From assembly GCF_022662195.1 (NCBI RefSeq), contig NZ_JAKMCS010000004.1, forward strand, positions 62,001 to 126,000: DNA of 64,000 nt. Direction: 5' to 3'. A program made the position numbers and the translations under genes. This stretch comes from Aestuariivivens insulae. GTDB lineage: Bacteria; Bacteroidota; Bacteroidia; Flavobacteriales; Flavobacteriaceae. Positions 7,230 through 15,147 of the stretch are shown here, one piece after another; within the stretch, counting starts at the first letter, position 1; each line of letters begins with the position of its first letter. The notes under the pieces are model-generated. The model worked only from the letters and a program-made list of their open reading frames with translations, was not told where the DNA came from and ran no database searches.

Positions 7230-7560
7230 TATGAAAACCACATTTGGTGAATACATCCGACTTCTAAGAACCGAAAAGGAACTCACATTAACTCAACTAG
7301 CAGCCAAACTGAATTTGGACTCTGCAAATTTGAGCAAAATAGAAAACGGAATACGAGATTTTGACGAAAAAAGACTGCCAAAATTGGCAAAAATATTTGG
7401 TCTCAACCTAAAAGACCTGCGAAACGAATATATTACCGACCAACTCGGAAAAAAAATTTACGAAACAAATTGCACAAAACAACTATTGAAAGTTGCTGAA
7501 GAAAAAGCAGAATATCGTAGAACCCTAAATAAAAACTTTCAAACAGAAAAAACAGTATGA
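7219..7560 (+). CDS. XRE-family controller-like protein of the RM system, 113 aa
   Basis: The N-terminal 65 residues form an XRE helix-turn-helix (FGEYIRLLRTEKELTLTQLA, LNLDSANLSKIENG, LAKIFGLNLKDLRNEY). The remainder is a charged helix ending in KTV. The stop overlaps the methyltransferase start by 4 bases (ATGA), so translation is coupled. This arrangement and the operator at 7205 match controller (C) proteins of type II restriction-modification systems, which delay endonuclease expression. Two starts are possible. The ATG at 7219 would make an almost leaderless message. The ATG at 7231 (MKTTFGEYIR) lies just outside the operator but has no evident ribosome site. Confidence 0.8.
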   Translation: MTSLMKTTFGEYIRLLRTEKELTLTQLAAKLNLDSANLSKIENGIRDFDEKRLPKLAKIFGLNLKDLRNEYITDQLGKKIYETNCTKQLLKVAEEKAEYRRTLNKNFQTEKTV

Positions 7561-8603
7561 AAATAGTATCATTTTTTGCAGGAGCAGGCGGACTTGACCT
7601 TGGATTTCAAAAAGCAGGTTTTGATGTGATTTGGGCTAATGAATATGACAAAGAAATTTGGGAAACCTATGAAAAAAACCACCCAAGCACAACTTTAGAT
7701 AGAAGAAGCATTGTAGACATTCCAGCTAACCAAGTACCAGAATGTGATGGAATTATTGGAGGTCCACCTTGCCAAAGCTGGAGTGAAGCAGGTTCTTTAC
7801 GTGGAATTAATGACAAACGTGGACAGTTATTTTTCGACTTTATCAGAATTTTAGAAGCCAAACAACCTAAGTTTTTCCTTGCAGAAAATGTGAGTGGAAT
7901 GCTTTTAGGTAGACATAGTGAGGCTTTAAAAAACATCAAAGAACTATTTAAAAATGCAGGAATTGGATATGAACTATCATTCAAAATGCTCAACGCATCT
8001 GACTTTGAAGTTCCACAAGACAGAAAAAGAGTGTTTTTTGTAGGAATAAGAAAAGACCTCGATTTTAAATTTCAATTTCCAAAACCATTAAAAGAAAAGA
8101 TTACACTTGAACAAGCAATATCAGATTTAAAAGATAGTGTTGTCCCTGCAAAAGAAGGCAATAAAACCAATAAAGAAAATTGTAAAGTTTCCAATCACGA
8201 ATATATGATTGGTGGTTTTTCATCTATGTTTATGTCAAGAAACCGTGTAAGAAGTTGGGATGAACAGTCATTTACTATTCAAGCAGGTGGAAGACACGCG
8301 CCATTGCATCCACAAGCACCTAAAATGAATTTTATTGAACAAAATGTTCGTGAATTTGTCAAAGGAAAAGAGCATTTATATAGACGTTTAAGTGTAAGAG
8401 AGTGTGCAAGGATACAGACTTTTCCAGACAATTTTGATTTCCAATATGATAACATTTCAGCAGGTTACAAAATGATTGGAAATGCGGTTCCAGTAAATCT
8501 TGCAAAACACATGGCGTTGAGCATCAAATCTCAAATTGAAAGTGTCAAAAAGTCATTTACGAAAACAAAAAAAGAAATTTTAGAATTAGAAAATACATTA
8601 TAA
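7557..8603 (+). CDS. DNA cytosine-5 methyltransferase, M.HaeIII-like (GGCC)
   Basis: All main C5-methyltransferase motifs are present. FAGAGGLDLGF at residues 7-17 is motif I (AdoMet). GPPCQSWSEAG around Cys72 is motif IV with the catalytic cysteine. AENVSGM around 109-115 is motif VI, and QDRKRVFFVG is motif VIII. RLSVRECARIQTFP and GNAVPVNLA near the C-terminus are motifs IX and X. The variable region, with SMFMSRNRVR, HPQAP and GKEHLYRRL, closely resembles what is known of M.HaeIII, so the target is probably GGCC. At 348 aa it is close to the family length of about 330. It protects host DNA against the endonuclease encoded six bases downstream. Confidence 0.93.
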   Translation: MKIVSFFAGAGGLDLGFQKAGFDVIWANEYDKEIWETYEKNHPSTTLDRRSIVDIPANQVPECDGIIGGPPCQSWSEAGSLRGINDKRGQLFFDFIRILEAKQPKFFLAENVSGMLLGRHSEALKNIKELFKNAGIGYELSFKMLNASDFEVPQDRKRVFFVGIRKDLDFKFQFPKPLKEKITLEQAISDLKDSVVPAKEGNKTNKENCKVSNHEYMIGGFSSMFMSRNRVRSWDEQSFTIQAGGRHAPLHPQAPKMNFIEQNVREFVKGKEHLYRRLSVRECARIQTFPDNFDFQYDNISAGYKMIGNAVPVNLAKHMALSIKSQIESVKKSFTKTKKEILELENTL

Positions 8604-8609
8604 TAAAGT

Positions 8610-9569
8610 ATGGCAAGTCAGACTATTAATGGAAAAGCGTTTGAGTATGCTTTACTTTTAGAGTTTTATGAACGCTTAAAGAACATTACGAGCGTTTCAA
8701 TCAGCGAAAATGAACCTTATCAAAATGCTAAAGGTTGTTTCGATTCTTTTATTGAGGACGAACAAGATACTTTTAGGATTACAGCAAGTGCAGCAATTAA
8801 CTTTTTAATCGATATTGAACCAAGGCTATCAAACGGCATCAATGAAAATGACGTTTTGGTTTTAGAAATTGTTAGCGACCAAGCAGGACAAACAGGAGAT
8901 GTTCGTGATGTTTTAATGATTCGTTCACTTCAAAAATGGGAAATTGGAATTTCTGCAAAAAATAATCACAGAGCCGTAAAACATTCAAGATTATCATTAA
9001 ATATTGACTTTGGGAAAAAGTGGTTGGGAGTTCCTTGCTCACAAAATTATTTCAATGAAATCAAGCCAATTTTTGATATGTTGACTGACCTAAAAACAAA
9101 AGATAAATCCACTAAATGGATTTCGATTGATAATATGCACGAAGTAGTCTATGTGCCCATTTTAAATGCTTTTCGAAAAGAGCTTTTACGACTTGACAAA
9201 GAAAACCCAAATATTGTTGCCGAAAATTTAGTTCAGTATTTGATTGGTAATGAGGATTTCTATAAAGTAATCAAGGGAAAGAAAAAAGTTGAAATTCAGG
9301 CATACAATCTTAACGGTTCACTGAATTTACCTTTTGAATCCATAAAACCTAAAGCTAAAATTCCGAAACTGAAACTTCCAACAAGACTAATCGAAATTGT
9401 TTACCAAGACAATTCAACTACAACATTATTAGTTTCATTAAACGAAGGTTGGCAAATATCGTTCAGGATACACAATGCAAGTTCAAGAGTTGAGGCATCT
9501 TTGAAATTTGACATTAATCTAGTGAGCGCACCTCATACCTTATTTACTAATCATATTTTTATAGCATAA
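8610..9569 (+). CDS. Type II restriction endonuclease, HaeIII family
   Basis: This 319-aa protein directly follows the M.HaeIII-like methyltransferase. It contains GDVRDVLMIRS and a segment WEIGISAKNNHRAVKHSR at about residues 110-127. There a beta strand with E and K spaced as in PD-(D/E)xK nucleases precedes the HaeIII-type KHSRLS motif. It starts NGKAFEYALLLEFYERL, the usual N-terminus of that family. The expected activity is cleavage of GGCC sites lacking cytosine methylation. Expression is probably delayed by the upstream controller protein. Family assignment is from memory of the conserved segment and from the partner methylase; catalytic residues were not aligned. Confidence 0.82.
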   Translation: MASQTINGKAFEYALLLEFYERLKNITSVSISENEPYQNAKGCFDSFIEDEQDTFRITASAAINFLIDIEPRLSNGINENDVLVLEIVSDQAGQTGDVRDVLMIRSLQKWEIGISAKNNHRAVKHSRLSLNIDFGKKWLGVPCSQNYFNEIKPIFDMLTDLKTKDKSTKWISIDNMHEVVYVPILNAFRKELLRLDKENPNIVAENLVQYLIGNEDFYKVIKGKKKVEIQAYNLNGSLNLPFESIKPKAKIPKLKLPTRLIEIVYQDNSTTTLLVSLNEGWQISFRIHNASSRVEASLKFDINLVSAPHTLFTNHIFIA

Positions 9570-9570
9570 T

Positions 9571-9706
9571 GCAACGCCTAAAGCCATAAACATATGCAAT
9601 TCGCGCCAGCCAATGCTAAAACCAAAAATTGCTAAAGAGTATGTCTTTAATGCTGAAAAAACAAACTGAATAAAAAAGCCAATGGGTTAGCTATGGTAAC
9701 CGTTGC
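9571..9706. repeat. Cassette tail: 136-bp segment bounded by GCAACG / CGTTGC
   Basis: The segment begins GCAACG (9571) directly after the endonuclease stop and ends CGTTGC (9706). Further weak symmetry is visible (CCATA against TATGG inside the arms). It could be a folded recombination tail or a long imperfect terminator. No gene is seen in it. Confidence 0.3.
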
Positions 9707-9776
9707 TCAATCCCATAATTTTGAAAAGAGGAGCTAACCACTCTCCTTCAACCTATTAATCACCTAGCTAGTCCTC

Positions 9777-10349
9777 CTAAATATTAACGCCCAATCCAAT
9801 TTTAATAATATGAACTGCTCCGTTATACCTAGAGTTAACTATCGGTTTCTCAACCTCTAATAAAATATAATCATACTGAGCTTGCACAAAAAAGCCATTA
9901 TATATATTATACTTTAACCCTGGATTAATATTTAATCCACTTTGGGTATTATTAAAACTCATAGCGACACCATAATGTCCACCAATTTTATCATCTCTTC
10001 CTTTGGTTTTAAAAATCATTGAGGAATATCCCAACCTTAAATAAGGATTAAATTTTAAAACGTTAAACTCAACAAATATTTTAGGCTGGATAACATAGGA
10101 CTTAATATTAAATTCAATTACAGAGTCATCACTCTTTAAAACACCTACATTTAGAGCCAAACCCAAACTTAAAACACTGTTTTTATAAGCCTTATAGTTA
10201 AATTCAGTATCTATAACACCATTATAAAAATCATTAATGAAATTGTGATCAAACGGGATGGGGTGATTTAATCCTACGGTAAATTTTGAATCCTGGGAAA
10301 AACCTTTAAATAATACTAAAAGCAAGATAAAGAATAAGGTTCTTTTCAT
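9777..10349 (-). CDS. Outer-membrane beta-barrel protein, 190 aa
   Basis: The signal peptide is MKRTLFFILLLVLFKGFSQ, with cleavage after SQ. The mature part consists of alternating amphipathic strands (VLSLGLALNVGVL, VIQPKIFVEF, FNPYLRLGYSSMIF, FFVQAQYDYILLEV). It ends in an aromatic/aliphatic strand, VHIIKIGLGVNI, as in small eight-stranded porin-like barrels. The function is unknown beyond a surface location. A -7 box (CAAATGTA on the plus strand, 10374-10381) lies just upstream. It sits at the edge between the RM cassette and two divergent lipoproteins. Confidence 0.75.
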   Translation of the reverse strand: MKRTLFFILLLVLFKGFSQDSKFTVGLNHPIPFDHNFINDFYNGVIDTEFNYKAYKNSVLSLGLALNVGVLKSDDSVIEFNIKSYVIQPKIFVEFNVLKFNPYLRLGYSSMIFKTKGRDDKIGGHYGVAMSFNNTQSGLNINPGLKYNIYNGFFVQAQYDYILLEVEKPIVNSRYNGAVHIIKIGLGVNI

Positions 10350-10373
10350 AAAATAAGAGGTTTAAAATCAAGA

Positions 10374-10381
10374 CAAATGTA
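10374..10381 (-). promoter_or_regulatory. -7 box of the outer-membrane protein gene
   Basis: On the minus strand the sequence reads TACATTTG, matching TAnnTTTG, about 25 bases upstream of the start codon. Confidence 0.5.
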
Positions 10382-10630
10382 GGAATAATAAAAGCAGACT
10401 TATCAGGAAGAGCTTCTTATTTTTTTTATCTCCAAACTAATCCTCTTCTGTGCTACACTTTACCTTATTTATAGTTAGGGCAAGGTAGGCAGGTTAAAAT
10501 CTAAAAACCATTTAACCCCAATAACTTTTTACTAAAAACCACCTACCCACCCTACCTACTATTTATTTTACCTTCTTAGAAATCCTATTAATAAACCAAC
10601 TAATCCTCTTTTAAAATTAGTTAAATGACT
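10382..10630. other. Divergent intergenic region
   Basis: There is no gene here. Around 10476-10555 the words GGTAGGCAGGT and CCTACCCACCCTACC lie in opposite sense and could form a loose hairpin between the two promoters. Confidence 0.3.
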
Positions 10631-10632
10631 AC

Positions 10633-10662
10633 TTGTAGACGTAAGTTATTTCCCTATATTTG
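10633..10662 (+). promoter_or_regulatory. Promoter of the lipoprotein pair
   Basis: TTG (10633-10635), 19 bases, then TATATTTG (10655-10662) is an exact match to the flavobacterial promoter consensus. Transcription would start near 10669, about 28 bases before the ATG. Confidence 0.7.
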
Positions 10663-10696
10663 AACACTAAATAACACCGTATTATATAATCTATTT

Positions 10697-11098
10697 ATGA
10701 AGCTTCTGAAGTTTTTATGCTCTATCTTATCTATTACTGTATTCACATTCTCTTGTTCCAACTCAGATAGCCAACCTGAAGAGGTAGCATTAAAAGAGGT
10801 AACACATAACGTCATATATTGGGAGTTTACACCAGACACAGGTAACAACACATCAAGATTACGCTATGAAATAGAATTCCAAAATCCAAATGATGTAGCT
10901 ATTAACGGGTTTTATAGAATAACCCAAAATGCTGATGGCTTTGTAACAACCCTTTTCTCCTCTAATAAATCTCCTTGCTATGAAATAGAAGCTAATTCCA
11001 CCTGCACTCTTAGTTTTGATGAAGAAGACTCACATGATTTAGGAAAATTAAACTCTATTAATTTAATATCTGTAGAATATAATATTGAAGAAAAATAA
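10697..11098 (+). CDS. Small lipoprotein, 133 aa
   Basis: The signal sequence MKLLKFLCSILSITVFTFSC ends in a lipobox whose Cys is residue 20, followed by SNSDSQPEE, a typical flexible surface linker. The mature domain of about 110 residues contains two cysteines (SPCYEIEANSTCTLSF) that may form a disulphide. It also has beta strands suggestive of an immunoglobulin-like sandwich (LRYEIEFQNPNDVAINGFY). No family is recognised. It is followed after 27 bases by another lipoprotein gene and shares its promoter. Confidence 0.7.
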   Translation: MKLLKFLCSILSITVFTFSCSNSDSQPEEVALKEVTHNVIYWEFTPDTGNNTSRLRYEIEFQNPNDVAINGFYRITQNADGFVTTLFSSNKSPCYEIEANSTCTLSFDEEDSHDLGKLNSINLISVEYNIEEK

Positions 11099-11125
11099 GC
11101 AGTATTGTATTAATTAACAATAGTC

Positions 11126-11578
11126 ATGAATAAAGCAAAACATCTTTGTTATTTACTTTTGGGAATTACACTCTTAGCATGTTCCAGTAGTGTAGATGAA
11201 AATGAAGAATCAATTAAATGCTTTAACAAAAACTCCATGGAATCATTTGTAATGGAGCCTGGCCAGTGTGTTATTATTTCAGAGAACCCAGACATGAAAT
11301 TAGTTTTGATTGGATTTGAAAATCATATTAAGTCTAATGATATGACCTATAAAACTACTGTAACAGTTAGACTAGAGGAACTTAACTTCACATGGGAGAC
11401 ACTCCATGAAATTAAGGACGACCCAGACACTGAAATAATAAAATTTACAGGAGAAATCCTTACTGGAATCAATGAGGATTCCTATGCAATTTTTGTTGAT
11501 GATATTGAATTTACTGAAACAGAAACTGAGTTTATTTTTCATAAAGCAACTATTAGAGTGAAGTACTCTACCAATTAA
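11126..11578 (+). CDS. Small lipoprotein, 150 aa
   Basis: The N-terminus MNKAKHLCYLLLGITLLAC is a lipoprotein signal with Cys19, followed by SSSVDENEES. The mature part is acidic and beta-rich (YKTTVTVRLEELNFTW, YAIFVDDIEFTETETEF). No family is recognised. Its stop codon abuts the stop of the convergent integrase gene (11578/11579), leaving no room for a terminator between them. The pair of lipoproteins is probably cargo of the integrative element. Confidence 0.68.
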   Translation: MNKAKHLCYLLLGITLLACSSSVDENEESIKCFNKNSMESFVMEPGQCVIISENPDMKLVLIGFENHIKSNDMTYKTTVTVRLEELNFTWETLHEIKDDPDTEIIKFTGEILTGINEDSYAIFVDDIEFTETETEFIFHKATIRVKYSTN

Positions 11579-12772
11579 TTAGCCACCTCCCTTTAACCTT
11601 TCCATTTCAAGACTAATCCTCCTTTGGACTACCTTTCCATAGCTATCTTGTGTTATTTTCATATTACTATGCCCAAGTAGTTCACTAACAATCTCCATTG
11701 GCACATCATTATATAACAATACAGTACTAGCAAAAGTCCTTCTAGCCATATGGGTGGTTAGCTTTTTATCAATACCCACAATAGCGCCAATTTCCTTCAG
11801 ATAAGAATTGTACTTTTGGTTACTAATCCTAGGAAACACATGGTTTTCATCACTTAAATACTTATCCAATATAGCTTCTGCTTTAGGTAATAATGGAACG
11901 GATAAGGCTTTGGATGTTTTCTTCCTGTTCATCTTTATCCACCTGTTACCATCAAAACCAATTACAATATGTTTAGGCTCCAAATCCATAAGTTCCCTGT
12001 ACGGTAACCCTGTATAGCAACAAAAAACAAATAAGTTCTTTACAAACTTTAACCTAGGTTGTGAAAACTCATGTACTTCAAGCTTTTTAAGCTCCTCTGG
12101 AGAAAGGAATACTATACTGTTCTTGGTTCTTTTAGCCTTGTAGAGCATAAACGGGTCTTTATCCAAGTGACCTTCAGCTACAGCAATCCTAATAGGCTTT
12201 CTAAAGCGCTGTATCATCTTGTTAATAGTAGCTTGACCCAAACCTTTCTCTGTCTTTAGATAGTACTCAAAATCGGCTAAGAACTGTAATTTCAACTTAT
12301 TTAAAGGGAAATCATTACGCTTATGTTTATGCTTTATAAAATCCTTTACATGTTTATACGCATAATCAAATTTTATCCACGTAGCTCTTTGTATATCAAT
12401 ACCGATTAGCTTTTTTAAGGACTCTAGATAGCGTTTAAAGGCTTCTACGGCTCCTTGCTCCTTTTGTGTTTTTTCTCCTTTATATTGCAGGTATATGTCC
12501 TCTACGGTAAAACTTTCTTCCTTAACCTGTAGCATTAAAAAAGCCTGACTAAGTTTGGTCTTAATCAGGCTTAATTGTGTGTTCTTTAATTCTGCATCTG
12601 GTTCTGGTGGTTCAACGTATTGTTGTTTCCTGCTCCAGTGTTTAGGGTTGATGAATAGTCCTGTAGAGAATACTCTCCTAATCTTATTATAGGTGATTCT
12701 ACACATTATGGCACATAAACCTTTACGGTTTGCTTTACGCTTATTAATATTGAATAATATATTGAGTTTCAT
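11579..12772 (-). CDS. Tyrosine recombinase / integrase, 397 aa
   Basis: This is a Bacteroidota-type integrase. An N-terminal arm-binding domain spans residues 1-95 (MKLNILFNINKRKANRKGL start). A SAM-like core-binding domain spans about 108-205, and a catalytic domain follows from about 222. The expected catalytic residues are all visible: R259 (LPYREL), K288 (KKTSKAL), H341-xx-R344 (HMARR), H368 (LLGHSN) and Y378 (QDSYGK). It should therefore be active. It catalyses insertion and excision of the island by strand exchange at an att site. It is transcribed toward the island interior, with several palindromes in the 200 bases behind its start codon. Confidence 0.93.
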   Translation of the reverse strand: MKLNILFNINKRKANRKGLCAIMCRITYNKIRRVFSTGLFINPKHWSRKQQYVEPPEPDAELKNTQLSLIKTKLSQAFLMLQVKEESFTVEDIYLQYKGEKTQKEQGAVEAFKRYLESLKKLIGIDIQRATWIKFDYAYKHVKDFIKHKHKRNDFPLNKLKLQFLADFEYYLKTEKGLGQATINKMIQRFRKPIRIAVAEGHLDKDPFMLYKAKRTKNSIVFLSPEELKKLEVHEFSQPRLKFVKNLFVFCCYTGLPYRELMDLEPKHIVIGFDGNRWIKMNRKKTSKALSVPLLPKAEAILDKYLSDENHVFPRISNQKYNSYLKEIGAIVGIDKKLTTHMARRTFASTVLLYNDVPMEIVSELLGHSNMKITQDSYGKVVQRRISLEMERLKGGG

Positions 12773-12847
12773 GATAATTAAATTTTAAAAATGGGTGTCT
12801 TTTAATTTGTAGTTGGTACCTCAATAGGTGTCTTTTTTAGAAGAAAA

Positions 12848-12862
12848 AACTTGACAAGTTGG
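12848..12862. promoter_or_regulatory. AACTTGACAAGTTGG palindrome upstream of integrase
   Basis: This is the exact reverse complement of 6321-6335, 76 bases upstream of the integrase ATG. Its half-site TGACAAGT also occurs in the operator of the RM controller gene (7220-7227). It may be an operator or an integrase-binding site. Confidence 0.5.
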
Positions 12863-12877
12863 CATTTTAAAACATAA

Positions 12878-12893
12878 TCCTGTTTTAACAGGA
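12878..12893. repeat. Inverted repeat TCCTGTT-TT-AACAGGA
   Basis: The 7-bp arms match perfectly around a two-base centre. It lies between the integrase gene and the core genome. Confidence 0.5.
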
Positions 12894-12943
12894 ATAAACA
12901 ACAAAAGAATAATAATTAAAATAGGTTTGTCAAACTATATTTT

Positions 12944-12967
12944 GATAATTAATATGTATGAATTATC
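12944..12967. repeat. Inverted repeat GATAATT-N10-AATTATC
   Basis: Two perfect 7-bp arms are separated by ten bases. The spacing could fit a recombinase core site, though a chance AT-rich palindrome is possible. Confidence 0.4.
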
Positions 12968-13097
12968 TTTAAACAAAACACAAAATCACCTTATAATGAA
13001 AGTATTATAAAAACAAACTTAATTGTGTTTTGGCATACCTACTGTTTAACGTCAGCCAAAAGTGAACTTTTATAGGTTGATTTTTAAGAGAGAAAAA

Positions 13098-14915
13098 ATG
13101 AAATACTTATTATTAAAACTAATACTGCTTCTTTGTTCAGTTACTTTATTCATTTCTTGCAAAAAGGAAAACACAAAAGTATATATTGAGATTGCAGCAG
13201 AGTCTAAAAAGCTAAATGACTTTTTTCAAATGAGTTTCGAAAGAAAATTAGATAATAGCCCACAATTTCAAACATTACTGGGAATTAAAAAAGATTATGG
13301 AGAATTGGATGATATTTCTCCTTCTGCCGATGAAAGAAAGTTAATGATAAAGAAAGAAGAATTACAATGGTTAAATGACTCAATTAATACCAATGCACTT
13401 TCTAAAGATGCGTTATTAAATTATAAACTGTTTAAGCAAAATATTGAAAATAATATTTCAGATTATAAATACAGATTGTACAACTATCCTGTAAACCAAA
13501 TGTATGGAGCACAATCTTGGCTGCCATCAGTTTTAATAAGTATGCATCAAATAGATAATATTAAAGATGCAGAAGATTATATTTCTAGATTGAATGGTTT
13601 TAACAAATACTTTACTCAATTAGTTGAAAACTTAAAAGAACGTGAGGCAATAGGTGTTATGCCCCCAAAGTTTGTATATGACAAAGTGATTCAAGATTCA
13701 GAAAACATTTTAATAGGTCAACCATTTGATAAATCAAACAAGGAAAGTACGTTGCTGAAAGACTTTATGAAAAAAGTGAACAACTTAGATGCTGATGACA
13801 AAATTAAATTTAATTTAGAAAAACAAGCAAGAGAGGCTCTTTTAACCTCTGTTAAGTCTGCATATGAAAAACTTATTTCTTTTACCAAAGAACAGAAGAC
13901 TAGGGCTAATAACGATCATGGTGTTTGGAAATTTCCTGATGGCGAAGCCTTCTATAACAATGCATTAAATAGAACAACTACAACAAATTTAACAGCAGAT
14001 GAAATCCACAATATAGGGTTAGCAGAGGTCGATAGAATTCATGAAGAAATGAATGTTATACGAGAGAAAGTTGGATTTAAAGGAAGCTTAAAAGAGTTTT
14101 TTCAATTCATTAAAACAGACAAACAATTCTATTATACAGAAGATCAAAAAGGAAAAGATGCTTATTTAAAGGAATCATCCAATCTAATTGATAGTATGAA
14201 AGCAAGATTGGATGATTTCTTTATCACTAAGCCCAAAGCTGATATAATAGTAAAAGCAGTTGAACCATTTAGAGAGAAATCGGCTGGAAAAGCTTTTTAT
14301 TATCCGCCAACAGAAGATGGTTCTAGGCCAGGAATCTACTATGTTAACTTATATGACATGAAATCTATGCCAACATACCAAATGGAAGCCTTGGCATACC
14401 ACGAAGGATTGCCGGGGCACCACATGCAACTTTCTCTTCAGAAAGAATTGGAAAACGTTCCTATGTTTAGAAGACATATAAAATATATCTCTTATGTAGA
14501 AGGTTGGGGATTATACTCAGAGTATCTCCCAAAAGAAATGGGTTTTTATGCCGATCCTTACTCAGATTTTGGTAGATTGGAGTGGGAATTATTTAGAGCG
14601 TGTAGATTGGTTGTAGATACTGGAATTCATGCTAAGAAATGGACACGTGAAGACGGAATAAAATATTATATGGATAATACCCCAAATCCTGAATTAGATA
14701 TTATTAGGATGGTAGAAAGACATATTGTGATGCCAAGCCAAGCAACAGCTTATAAGATCGGAATGATGAAAATCTTAGAATTACGCAAAAAAGCAAAAAA
14801 TACTTTAGGAGATAAATTTGACATTCGTGAGTTTCACGAAGTTGTTCTTTCAAATGGATCCATTCCTCTAAATGTTTTAGAAAACTTCGTAGATGAATAT
14901 ATTAACTCTTATTAA
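13098..14915 (+). CDS. DUF885 family lipoprotein, putative metallopeptidase, 605 aa
   Basis: The start is placed at the ATG at 13098, after GAGAGAAAAA. It gives a good lipoprotein signal (MKYLLLKLILLLCSVTLFISC, Cys21); the ATG at 13062 would add 12 residues before it. The C-terminal third has YHEGLPGHHMQLSL, the conserved HE-x-x-x-GHH type motif of DUF885 proteins, which are thought to be zinc peptidases related to M32/M3-type folds. ISYVEGWGLYSEYL and a late motif MPSQATAYKIG are also characteristic. It is probably periplasmic and acts on peptides. It is more AT-rich by eye than rbfA and its neighbours, so whether it is island cargo or core is uncertain. Confidence 0.85.
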   Translation: MKYLLLKLILLLCSVTLFISCKKENTKVYIEIAAESKKLNDFFQMSFERKLDNSPQFQTLLGIKKDYGELDDISPSADERKLMIKKEELQWLNDSINTNALSKDALLNYKLFKQNIENNISDYKYRLYNYPVNQMYGAQSWLPSVLISMHQIDNIKDAEDYISRLNGFNKYFTQLVENLKEREAIGVMPPKFVYDKVIQDSENILIGQPFDKSNKESTLLKDFMKKVNNLDADDKIKFNLEKQAREALLTSVKSAYEKLISFTKEQKTRANNDHGVWKFPDGEAFYNNALNRTTTTNLTADEIHNIGLAEVDRIHEEMNVIREKVGFKGSLKEFFQFIKTDKQFYYTEDQKGKDAYLKESSNLIDSMKARLDDFFITKPKADIIVKAVEPFREKSAGKAFYYPPTEDGSRPGIYYVNLYDMKSMPTYQMEALAYHEGLPGHHMQLSLQKELENVPMFRRHIKYISYVEGWGLYSEYLPKEMGFYADPYSDFGRLEWELFRACRLVVDTGIHAKKWTREDGIKYYMDNTPNPELDIIRMVERHIVMPSQATAYKIGMMKILELRKKAKNTLGDKFDIREFHEVVLSNGSIPLNVLENFVDEYINSY

Positions 14916-14950
14916 TATTTCACCCCCCAATATTGCCCACTTAAAATAAA

Positions 14951-14983
14951 AAAGCCTCGTAAACAAAGTGTTTACAAGGCTTT
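14951..14983. terminator. Bidirectional terminator between DUF885 gene and tRNA
   Basis: The stem AAAGCCTcGTAAAC / GTTTACaAGGCTTT has one mismatch and a 5-base loop, with an A-run on the left and T-rich sequence on the minus strand after it. It can terminate the tRNA transcript and the convergent peptidase gene. Confidence 0.7.
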
Positions 14984-14997
14984 ACGATTTCAAATCG

Positions 14998-15071
14998 TGG
15001 TCCCACCTGGGCTCGAACCAGGGACTTTCTGATTATGAGTCAGATACTCTAACCAACTGAGTTATAGGACC
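14998..15071 (-). tRNA. tRNA with CAU anticodon (elongator Met or Ile2)
   Basis: On the minus strand a full cloverleaf can be drawn. The acceptor arm is GGTCCTA paired with TGGGACC and discriminator A. The D arm holds AGTTGGTTAGA. The anticodon stem TCTGA/TCAGA encloses loop CTCATAA (anticodon CAT), and the T arm holds GGTTCGAGCCC. CCA is not encoded. The anticodon stem lacks the three G-C pairs of an initiator, so it is elongator tRNA-Met, or tRNA-Ile2 whose C34 is modified to lysidine. The choice cannot be made by eye. Confidence 0.9.
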
Positions 15072-15147
15072 TATTAGTTTACACTAATATTGCTCTTTTA
15101 AAAGAGTGTGCAATATTACTACATATTTTATAACTCTACAAGAAATT

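Larger units (their letters stand above)
12773..13097. other. Integrase upstream region, candidate island end
   Basis: There is no gene in this 325-base stretch. It holds a repeated word GGTGTCTTTT (12794 and 12826 area) and the palindromes listed separately. The DUF885 gene begins at its right end with no exact TAnnTTTG box. The density of inverted repeats next to an integrase start is what an attachment or integrase-control region looks like. Confidence 0.45.

Noticed and set aside
9571-9706. Integron attC site after the RM genes
   Set aside because: The ends do not fit RYYYAAC/GTRRRY-type cores, and no integron integrase or array is seen; kept only as an unexplained inverted repeat.
1-12772. 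Intact prophage
   Set aside because: A recombinase and DNA-metabolism genes exist, but no capsid, terminase, tail or lysis gene is visible in the window.
13062-13097. Earlier start of the DUF885 gene
   Set aside because: It puts 12 charged residues before a clean lipoprotein signal; the ATG at 13098 has a better upstream context.
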